DNA of 13,292 bases, from the NCBI GenBank assembly GCA_900546085.1, contig URBS01000054.1, positions 1-13,292 on the forward strand, in the 5' to 3' direction. Under the pieces are notes generated by a model. That model saw only the letters and a list, made by a program, of their open reading frames with translations, made no database searches and had not been told where the DNA came from. This DNA is from an uncultured Collinsella sp. GTDB lineage: Bacteria > Actinomycetota > Coriobacteriia > Coriobacteriales > Coriobacteriaceae. The translations under genes were made by a program, and so were the position numbers. Every line of letters starts with the position of its first letter. The first letter of the stretch is position 1. This document shows, piece after piece, positions 5,463 through 13,292 of the stretch.

Positions 5463-8400
5463 ATGCAGGCAGATTCCGCTCAGCAGCAGGGCCTTTATCG
5501 CCCCGAATTCGACCACGATGCATGTGGCATCGGCGCGCTTGCCGATATCAACGGTGAGCGCCATCACCAGATTCTGGACGACGCGCTGTCCATTCTGGTC
5601 AACTTGGAGCACCGCGGCGGTACGGGACTCGAGAAGAACACCGGCGACGGCGCCGGCATCCTGTTCCAGGTTCCGCATCACTTTTTCCGTAAAGAGGCTC
5701 AAAAGTGCGGTCAGATTCTGCCGGCAGAGGGCGACTATGGCGTGGCCATGCTGTTCTTCCCGCAGGACGACAAGGGCGTAGAGGATGCCCGCCGCGTGTT
5801 TGAGGAGGGCTGTGCCGAGGCCGGCGTGCCGCTGCTCTTTTGGCGCGAGGTGCCCGTCGACCCGCACGACCTGGGCGAGACGGCCCGCGCCTGCATGCCC
5901 ACTATCCTGCAGGCCTTCCTGGGCCGTCCGGACGACACGCCCGCCGGCGATGCCTTTGAGCGTCGTCTGTACGTGTGCCGCCGCACCATCGAAAAGAAGG
6001 CCGATGCCGAGTTTGCCCTGCGAGACAAGATCTTCTACGTGTGCTCCATGAGCTCGCGCACCATCGTGTACAAGGGCATGCTGGTCGCCACGCAGATGCG
6101 CCGCTTCTTCATCGACCTCAACGACGCCGCCGTCAAAACGGCCGTGGCGCTCGTCCACTCGCGCTACTCCACCAACACCACGCCCAGCTGGGAGCGTGCG
6201 CACCCCAACCGCTTTATCATCCATAACGGCGAGATCAACACCCTCAAGGGCAACGTCAACTGGATTCGCGCCCGCGAACCCAACCTGTACAGCCCCGTGC
6301 TGCAGCACGATCTTGAGCGCGTGATGCCCATCATCAACCGCGAGGGTTCCGACTCCGCGATTCTGGACAACGTGCTCGAATTCTTGGTCATGAACGGTCG
6401 CCCGCTCACGCGTGCCGCGTCCATGTTGCTGCCCGAGCCGTGGGACCACAACGATAGCCTGAGTGAGGAGCGCCGCGCCTACGACGCTTACCAGTCCATG
6501 CTCATGGAGCCCTGGGACGGCCCGGCGGCCATCGCCTTTACCGACGGTCGCACGCTGGGCGCCGCCCTCGACCGCAACGGCTTGCGCCCCGCCCGCTACT
6601 ACGTGACGCGCGATGGCCGCTTTATGCTGGCAAGCGAGGTGGGCACCATCGAGGTGAGCCCCGAGAACATCCTGACGAGCGGCTGCCTGGGACCGGGCCA
6701 GATGCTCGAGGTCGATTTTGCCCGCGGCCGCGTGATCTACAACGACGAGCTGCGCGCCCGCTATGCCAAGGAGAAGCCCTACCGCGACTGGATTGCCGAG
6801 GAGACACTGACCGTCGACGCGCTCGATGAGCCCGCCGCGCCCGCGCCCGCCGAGGATGCCGAGGTGCCCGCCGCCGTGCGCATGGCCAAGCTCGGCTATC
6901 ACTGGGATGATGTTGACGAGGTCGTGCGCCCCATGGCCCAGCAGGGCAAGGCCCCGCTCGCCTCGATGGGTATCGATGCGCCGTTGGCCTGCCTGTCCAA
7001 GAAGACGCGTTCGTTCTTTGACTACTTCTATCAGCTGTTCGCTCAGGTCACGAATCCTCCGATCGATGCCCTGCGCGAGCACATGGTGACTTCGACCACG
7101 CTCTACCTGGGCAACCACGGCAACCTGCTCGAGGATTCCCGCACGGCCTGTCAGCTGGTGCGCTTGGAGCGCCCATTGCTCAACGAGGAAGAGTTCGAGC
7201 ATATCTGTGCCATCGACCGTGTTGGCTTTAAGACCCGTCGTTTCCGTGCCGTCTACCGCCGCGATGCCGGCGAGGGCGCGCTGCAGGCTGCGCTCAAACA
7301 GCTTGCCGAGGACGTTGAGGCTGCGGTCCGCGACGGCGTGAACATTGTGGTGTTGAGCGATCGTGCCGCTGCGGGCGAGGTGCCCGTGCCGTCGCTGCTC
7401 GCCGTGGGCTGCGTGCACAACCACCTGATCCGCGCCGGCGTTCGTACTTTTGCCGACATCGTGGTGGAGTGCGGTGACGCCGTGTCCCCGCACGACTTTG
7501 CGGCACTGGTGGGCTACTCCGCGAGCGGCATCTATCCGTACAACGCACATGCGTGCATCCGCGATCTGGCGGCACGCGGCGACCTGGACGTGACGGCCGA
7601 GCAGGGCATCGCCAACTACAACAAGGCTGCGACCGCCGGCATCGTCTCCATCATGTCCAAGATGGGCATCTCCACGGTGCAGAGCTACCATTCGGCGCAG
7701 ATCTTCGAAGCCGTGGGCTTTACGCCGGAGTTCGTCAACGCGTACTTTGCCGGCACGGTGAGCCGTGTGGGCGGTATGGGTGTCGAGGACGTTGAACGCG
7801 AGCAAAACGAGCGCTACGACGCCGCGCTCGCTATCCTTAAGAGCCCGGCTCCCGATCAGCTGCCCACGCTGGGCCTGACCAAGTGGCGCCCGCTCGGCGG
7901 CGAGGAACACCTCATCGACCCCCAGACCGTCTACCTGCTGCAGACCGCCTGCCGTGAGGACAGCTACGACACCTTTAAGGAGTACAGCGCCCGCCTGCAC
8001 CGCACCGGCCGTACCGTGCGTCTGCGCGACTTGCTCGACTTTGATGCCAGCGGCCGCACGCCGGTTTCGCTCGACGAGGTCGAGCCCGCGCTCAACATCG
8101 TCCGCCGCTTTAACACCGGCGCCATGTCGTACGGCTCCATCAGCAAGGAAGCACACGAGTGCATGGCCATCGCCATGAACCGCCTGCACGGCCGTTCCAA
8201 CTCGGGCGAGGGCGGTGAGGATCCGCGTCGCGAGACCCCGCTGGCTAACGGTGATTCCAAGAACTCCGCGATCAAGCAGGTGGCAAGTGCGCGCTTTGGC
8301 GTGACGAGCCGCTACCTGTGCAGCGCCTTCGAGATTCAGATCAAGATGGCCCAGGGCGCCAAGCCCGGCGAGGGTGGCCACCTGCCCGGCAAGAAGGTCT

Positions 8401-10184
8401 ACCCCTGGATTGCCGAGGTCCGTCAGTCCACGCCCGGCATCGGCCTGATCTCGCCTCCGCCGCATCACGACATCTACTCCATCGAAGACCTGGCCGAGCT
8501 GATCTTCGACCTTAAGAACGCCAACCCCGGTGCGCGCGTGTCGGTCAAGCTGGTCAGCGAGGCTGGTGTCGGCACCATCGCCACTGGTGTTGCCAAGGGT
8601 GCTGCCGACAAGATTTTGATCAGCGGCCACAATGGCGGCTCGGGTGCCGCTGCGCGCGATTCGATCTGGCACGCCGGTCTGCCGCTGGAGCTTGGCCTTG
8701 CCGAGGCTCAGCAGACGCTGCTGCAAAACGGCCTGCGCTCGCGCGTGGTGCTCGAGGCCGACGGCAAGCTCATGGACGGCACCGATGTTGCTGTCGCCTG
8801 CCTGCTGGGCGCCGAGGAGTTTGGCTTTGCGACCATGCCGCTCATCTCGATGGGTTGCCTCATGCAACGCGACTGCCAGCAGGATACCTGCCCGGCCGGC
8901 ATCGCTACGCAAAACTGCCGCCTGCGTCGCGGCTTCCGCGGCAAGCCCGAGCACGTTGGGCACTTTATGCTCTTTGTTGCCGAGCAGCTGCGCGAGGTCA
9001 TGGCGAGCCTGGGCTTCCACACCGTCGACGAGATGGTCGGCCATCCCGAGTGCTTGCGCCAGATCGAGGTCCCGGGCAACCGCAAGGCTAACCTGCTCGA
9101 TCTGTCGCCCGTGCTGGCGAGCGCGACCTGCGAGTTCGGTGCCCACATCCCGGGTGCCGACGGCCGTCACTTCCTGCCGCAGATGGCTGCCGACAGCGAG
9201 CTCGACAAGACGCTCGACTCCACGTTGTTCGTGCCCTATACGGCCGATGCCCGTGCGCACCTGCGCCCGATTCGCTTCCGCGCCGATATCGCCAACGTCA
9301 ACCGCTGCGTGGGCACTATCCTGGGCAACGCGGTGACCAAGGCACATCCCGAGGGCCTGCCCGCCGGCTCCATCACCATCGATTGCGATGGTTCGGCCGG
9401 TCAGAGCTTTGGCGCCTTCCTGCCGCGCGGCATTACGCTCAACGTGTGCGGCGACGCCAACGACTACTTTGGCAAAGGCCTTTCGGGCGGCGAGGTGTCG
9501 GTGCGCCCCAACCCGCATGCGACCTATAAGTTCGACGAAAACATCATCGTGGGCAACGTTGCGTTCTTTGGCGCCACGAGCGGCCGTGGCTTCATCAACG
9601 GCCTGGCCGGCCAGCGCTTTGGCGTACGCAACTCCGGTGCCACCGTGGTGGTCGAGGGCTGCGGCAACCATGGCTGCGAGTACATGACGGGCGGTCTGGC
9701 GCTTATCCTGGGTGAGGTCGGGCAGAACTTCGCCGCCGGTATGACGGGCGGCGTGGCCTATGTCTTTGACCAGTACGGCACGCTCGATGCCCGCGTGAAC
9801 CACGAGAGCGTTGAGCTCAAGGCCCCGACGGCCGGCGAGCTGGCACAGATTCGCGAGCTCATCCAAGAGCACGTGGACGCGACGCAGAGCCCGCGCGGCA
9901 TCAAGCTGCTCTACAGCTTTGAGACGATGAGCAAGCACTTCGTGAAGGTCATTCCGACCGAGTACGAGCGTGTGCTGGCGATTGTCGCCGCCGCCGAGGC
10001 CGTCGGCAAGACGCATGCGCAGGCAGAGGAGCTGGCGTTTGACATCGTGACCGGTCGCGCGAGCGCTGCGGATGTCGCTCGCTTCGATGCTGCGGGCGGT
10101 GCTGCGGGCGGTGCTGCGGGCGGTGCTGCGGGCGCTGCGTCCGTGGCTGCCAGCCCTGTTGCTTCGACCAAGAAGGAGGCGTAA
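5463..10184 (+). CDS. gltB: Glutamate synthase (NADPH) large subunit GltB (1573 aa)
   Basis: With GltD it converts 2-oxoglutarate + glutamine + NADPH into two glutamates, the second step of ammonium assimilation in the cytoplasm. Domains in order: a short propeptide (1-20), then the class II glutamine amidotransferase from the nucleophile Cys21 (DACGIG) to about 430; a central linking domain (about 475-800); the FMN-binding synthase domain (about 880-1230) with GRSNSGEGGEDPRRE, KPGEGGHLPG, SPPPHHDIYSIEDL and SGHNGGSGAAARDSIWHAG; the 3Fe-4S cysteines at 1132, 1138 and 1143 (MGCLMQRDCQQDTCPAG); and the C-terminal GXGXG beta-helix domain (about 1300-1500). GGGGAGG (5450-5456) is 6 nt before the ATG. 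Oddity: after the normal end there is a tail of GGAA repeats and SVAASPVAS, coded by a 12-bp tandem repeat. A TACTAT at 5415-5420 could be the -10 box, but I see no matching -35. gltD follows after 5 bp. Confidence 0.98.
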   Translation: MQADSAQQQGLYRPEFDHDACGIGALADINGERHHQILDDALSILVNLEHRGGTGLEKNTGDGAGILFQVPHHFFRKEAQKCGQILPAEGDYGVAMLFFPQDDKGVEDARRVFEEGCAEAGVPLLFWREVPVDPHDLGETARACMPTILQAFLGRPDDTPAGDAFERRLYVCRRTIEKKADAEFALRDKIFYVCSMSSRTIVYKGMLVATQMRRFFIDLNDAAVKTAVALVHSRYSTNTTPSWERAHPNRFIIHNGEINTLKGNVNWIRAREPNLYSPVLQHDLERVMPIINREGSDSAILDNVLEFLVMNGRPLTRAASMLLPEPWDHNDSLSEERRAYDAYQSMLMEPWDGPAAIAFTDGRTLGAALDRNGLRPARYYVTRDGRFMLASEVGTIEVSPENILTSGCLGPGQMLEVDFARGRVIYNDELRARYAKEKPYRDWIAEETLTVDALDEPAAPAPAEDAEVPAAVRMAKLGYHWDDVDEVVRPMAQQGKAPLASMGIDAPLACLSKKTRSFFDYFYQLFAQVTNPPIDALREHMVTSTTLYLGNHGNLLEDSRTACQLVRLERPLLNEEEFEHICAIDRVGFKTRRFRAVYRRDAGEGALQAALKQLAEDVEAAVRDGVNIVVLSDRAAAGEVPVPSLLAVGCVHNHLIRAGVRTFADIVVECGDAVSPHDFAALVGYSASGIYPYNAHACIRDLAARGDLDVTAEQGIANYNKAATAGIVSIMSKMGISTVQSYHSAQIFEAVGFTPEFVNAYFAGTVSRVGGMGVEDVEREQNERYDAALAILKSPAPDQLPTLGLTKWRPLGGEEHLIDPQTVYLLQTACREDSYDTFKEYSARLHRTGRTVRLRDLLDFDASGRTPVSLDEVEPALNIVRRFNTGAMSYGSISKEAHECMAIAMNRLHGRSNSGEGGEDPRRETPLANGDSKNSAIKQVASARFGVTSRYLCSAFEIQIKMAQGAKPGEGGHLPGKKVYPWIAEVRQSTPGIGLISPPPHHDIYSIEDLAELIFDLKNANPGARVSVKLVSEAGVGTIATGVAKGAADKILISGHNGGSGAAARDSIWHAGLPLELGLAEAQQTLLQNGLRSRVVLEADGKLMDGTDVAVACLLGAEEFGFATMPLISMGCLMQRDCQQDTCPAGIATQNCRLRRGFRGKPEHVGHFMLFVAEQLREVMASLGFHTVDEMVGHPECLRQIEVPGNRKANLLDLSPVLASATCEFGAHIPGADGRHFLPQMAADSELDKTLDSTLFVPYTADARAHLRPIRFRADIANVNRCVGTILGNAVTKAHPEGLPAGSITIDCDGSAGQSFGAFLPRGITLNVCGDANDYFGKGLSGGEVSVRPNPHATYKFDENIIVGNVAFFGATSGRGFINGLAGQRFGVRNSGATVVVEGCGNHGCEYMTGGLALILGEVGQNFAAGMTGGVAYVFDQYGTLDARVNHESVELKAPTAGELAQIRELIQEHVDATQSPRGIKLLYSFETMSKHFVKVIPTEYERVLAIVAAAEAVGKTHAQAEELAFDIVTGRASAADVARFDAAGGAAGGAAGGAAGAASVAASPVASTKKEA
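10089..10133 (+). repeat. 12-bp tandem repeat in the gltB 3' end
   Basis: The unit GCTGCGGGCGGT occurs three times (10089, 10101, 10113) plus a 9-base partial fourth copy. It encodes an Ala-Ala-Gly-Gly tail. Being a multiple of three, copy-number change would alter tail length without breaking the frame. Confidence 0.9.
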
Positions 10185-10189
10185 GTGCC

Positions 10190-11671
<1,482 letters not shown>

Positions 11672-11682
11672 AGTAGTCATTC

Positions 11683-11724
11683 AAGAACGTCCCCAACGAC
11701 TAGTCGTTGGGGACGTTCTTATTT
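11683..11724 (+). terminator. Terminator after gltBD: perfect 38-bp palindrome
   Basis: 11683-11701 and 11702-11720 are exact reverse complements, giving a stem of up to 17 bp around CTAG, ending in TTCTT and ATTT. The arm sequence TAGTCGTTGGGGAC recurs at 11728-11741, 27 bp further on, so the left arm could pair with either right arm. Confidence 0.8.
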
Positions 11725-11741
11725 GTCTAGTCGTTGGGGAC

Positions 11742-12036
11742 ACTCTTTGCGAGCGATTTGCTCGTTTGTCGACGTACGGGTGTTCATTTGTCGACTTCTT
11801 GGGCTGTGGTCACCTGTTGTTTCTGTGGTGGCTGCGGGCATCTGGCTCAAAAGGGCGGGTTGGCTGTCTATGTCTACCTGCGGTTTTGTTGCGGTGGACT
11901 CATTCGGTCAAGTGTCCCGTCAAGTGTTTGGTTGGCATCTGGTTTGCAGTCGAAGGCCTATTTTGCCTGCGCTTGCCTCGGTTGCCCACCCTCCTCGTAA
12001 GCTCAAATTGAGGTCCATCAGTTTGAGGAGGATGCC
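11742..12036 (+). other. Leader/intergenic region before the 235-aa gene
   Basis: No credible gene. Small direct repeats are present: TTTGTCGAC at 11765-11773 and 11787-11795 (22 bp apart), and GTCAAGTGT at 11907-11915 and 11919-11927 (12 bp apart). The base composition is more T/G-rich than in the neighbouring genes. No known riboswitch was recognised. Confidence 0.5.
11990..12031 (+). promoter_or_regulatory. Leader hairpin that can mask the ribosome binding site
   Basis: CCTCCTC (11990-11996) is the exact complement of the ribosome binding site GAGGAGG (12025-12031). A competing stem CTCAAA (12002-12007) / TTTGAG (12022-12027) overlaps it. This could let the leader switch translation of the next gene, but chance complementarity to a purine-rich site is possible. 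Confidence 0.4.
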
Positions 12037-12744
12037 ATGACTGACCAAGTTTTTGACCGAGCACAGCTGGCCGAGGCCGTCGGCAACGATATTGCCGACA
12101 TGGCTCACTTTTGGATGCTGCGGAAGTTTCAATTTCTGGAGCCGGCGCGCGAGCAGTTCGAGATTGTCGTCGACCCGTGGCTCAGCTATTGCGAGGAACC
12201 TTCTCAAAACGAAATCATGGCCTACAACATGGCGTTTACCGATTGGCTGCTGTTTGAGCGCCCCTATTACCACGGCAAGACGCTGTTGGAGCTGTATGTG
12301 GACGAGCCGCCAGCGTCAATTTCTCCTGCTTCGCTCGGGCGACTTAAGCAGGTGCGTGACACGCAGTATTTCTCGCGCTTTGGCATTTTGGACAAGGATT
12401 CCGCGACTGGCATGGTCGTGCTGAAGGACACGCGCACTGACTGTCGCTTTGACGCCTACGACCCACATATCGTGCAAAAGGAGCACTGGAGCGACGGCGC
12501 GATTGCGGTGCGACTCGCGTGCGTCGACGATGTCTGGCTGACGGCGGGGCAGCTCTACCTGTATGATATCGCGCGCCTGAGCGACACGGCGGTCGACGGG
12601 CCGGGCGCGGTGCATCCCGAGGACCTGGAGGACGGTTTCGACACCTCGTGCATCAGCTTCTTTTTGCGCCTGGTCCGCGACATCATGGGCGCCCAGGGGC
12701 GGTATGTGAAGTCGCTCAACATCTACGAACAGGAATGGGAGTAG
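12037..12744 (+). CDS. Uncharacterised soluble protein (235 aa)
   Basis: The start ATG is preceded by GAGGAGG (12025-12031), 5 nt away. The protein is acidic and rich in aromatic residues, with no signal peptide, membrane segment or cysteine cluster. The stretch NMAFTDWLLFERPYYHGKTLLELYVDE (about 64-90) resembles a segment seen in SEC-C-motif-associated proteins ('F..WLLF..P...GKT.LE.Y'), but no SEC-C zinc motif is present. The remainder looks like an alpha/beta domain (LYLYDIARL near 170-180). No function can be assigned. It seems to be transcribed alone: the gltBD terminator lies upstream and a palindromic element follows 31 bp after its stop. Confidence 0.8.
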   Translation: MTDQVFDRAQLAEAVGNDIADMAHFWMLRKFQFLEPAREQFEIVVDPWLSYCEEPSQNEIMAYNMAFTDWLLFERPYYHGKTLLELYVDEPPASISPASLGRLKQVRDTQYFSRFGILDKDSATGMVVLKDTRTDCRFDAYDPHIVQKEHWSDGAIAVRLACVDDVWLTAGQLYLYDIARLSDTAVDGPGAVHPEDLEDGFDTSCISFFLRLVRDIMGAQGRYVKSLNIYEQEWE

Positions 12745-12775
12745 GGGATGGACGGTTGTCGCCTGCCTGGAGAAT

Positions 12776-12832
12776 ATCTCGATCTGTAACGTTTAGGGAC
12801 AAAAAACCGGTCTACCTGTTACAGATCGAGAC
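12776..12832 (+). repeat. Palindromic element, fourth full copy
   Basis: Same 57-bp length and orientation as the array near 5000. Arms 12776-12790 and 12818-12832 pair at 14 of 15 positions, with only the outermost A-C mismatched. The loop carries CAAAAAACCGG and an inner TAG/CTA stem. It sits between the 235-aa gene and the start of the last gene. Confidence 0.85.
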
Positions 12833-12858
12833 ATTTGTCGGCGGCGGCAGCAGCGGCG

Positions 12859-13292
12859 ATGGCCCATTTCTCCGATGTGGTGGTGATGGAAGTGTCTAAT
12901 ACCGTTCTCAAACACAAGCATACGGCTCGCAACACGTTGGCGCGGAATAGGATGCTTGCCAGGCTCACGGAGGCAGCTGAACTAGGCGTGCTGCTTGTGA
13001 CGCACGACAATGCCGAGCTCATGTGGCTGCGGCGTCATGTGGGAACCGATGATATTCCGGAGCCGTATTTGTTCTGTTTTCAACATGATTGGGATGCGTT
13101 GACACCGGCGGAGCGAGCGCTGCGGACCGTCAAAGGGCTTGCGGAGTTTCATCCCGATTGGGCGTTTTGGGGTTATGACGCGGCGCTTTTGTGGGGTCTG
13201 GAGGTGCCAAATGATCTGCTCGGGCCGCGGTTTCTTGTTAAGACGGGTTGTTCGGTGACGTTGAGTGCAGGATGTCGGCTGTTGCGTCCGCA
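12859..13292 (+). CDS. AbiEi/DUF559-like protein, N-terminal part (cut by window edge)
   Basis: An open frame of 144 codons runs to the window end without a stop. It reads MAHFSDVVVMEVSNTVLKHK, then LARNRMLARLTEAAELGVLLVTHD, WDALTPAERALRTVKGLAEFHPDW and FWGYDAALLWGLEVPNDLL. The order 'L.P..RAL...RGLA..HPDWVF.G..AAL..GL.VP' is what I associate with the family of coriobacterial and actinobacterial proteins annotated as type IV toxin-antitoxin AbiEi-like or DUF559 proteins, which may have a C-terminal nuclease-like domain; that part would be beyond the edge. The start is uncertain: no clear ribosome binding site precedes ATG 12859, the frame is open back to 12790 through the palindromic element, and TTG 12835 or ATG 12886 are alternatives. 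Whether it takes part in a toxin-antitoxin pair cannot be judged here. Confidence 0.65.
   Translation, partial: MAHFSDVVVMEVSNTVLKHKHTARNTLARNRMLARLTEAAELGVLLVTHDNAELMWLRRHVGTDDIPEPYLFCFQHDWDALTPAERALRTVKGLAEFHPDWAFWGYDAALLWGLEVPNDLLGPRFLVKTGCSVTLSAGCRLLRP

Noticed and set aside
11723..12040. Plus-strand frame of 105 codons before the 235-aa gene
   Set aside because: No ribosome binding site or recognisable composition; it begins in the second terminator arm and ends over the real ribosome binding site.

Overview
The window is GC-rich by eye, with codons mostly ending in G or C and strong AGGAGG-type ribosome binding sites. Its gene content (NADPH glutamate synthase, a short rubredoxin beside a flavin reductase, an Nramp transporter, SmpB, a truncated AbiEi-like protein) fits a chromosome of an anaerobic gut actinobacterium of class Coriobacteriia. 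Collinsella is my best guess. This rests on protein style and remembered family features, not on a database search.

Left part (1-975): a minus-strand 136-aa protein resembling the N-terminal domain of some MarR-family regulators but lacking the DNA-binding half. It is followed by a promoter, tRNA-Gln(CTG), tRNA-Glu(CTC) and a terminator.

Middle left (1034-3431): a TPR protein translationally overlaps smpB (trans-translation). Past a terminator lie a flavin reductase and, with its own promoter, a 47-aa rubredoxin. Together these two look like the two halves of the 'high-molecular-weight rubredoxin' (Hrb) electron carrier, split into adjacent genes. A strong terminator closes the unit.

Middle (3437-5462): a convergent mntH-type (Nramp) metal transporter on the minus strand is flanked by copies of a palindromic element: half a copy beyond its 3' end, and three tandem copies with an exact 80-bp period upstream of it. 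Further right are a possible gene remnant and a hairpin with perfect 23-bp arms. A fourth full copy of the element lies at 12776-12832.

Right part (5463-13292): gltB and gltD encode the large and small subunits of NADPH-dependent glutamate synthase, 5 bp apart, and end at a perfect 38-bp palindrome. Then come a 295-bp untranslated stretch, an unknown 235-aa protein whose ribosome binding site can be masked by its leader, the fourth palindromic element, and the start of an AbiEi/DUF559-like protein cut by the window edge.

Most of the window is ordinary housekeeping. The least explained signal is the 57-bp palindromic element: fixed length, fixed 80-bp period, conserved inner loop, and paired compensatory changes in one copy. 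No defence system, CRISPR array, prophage or transposase is visible.
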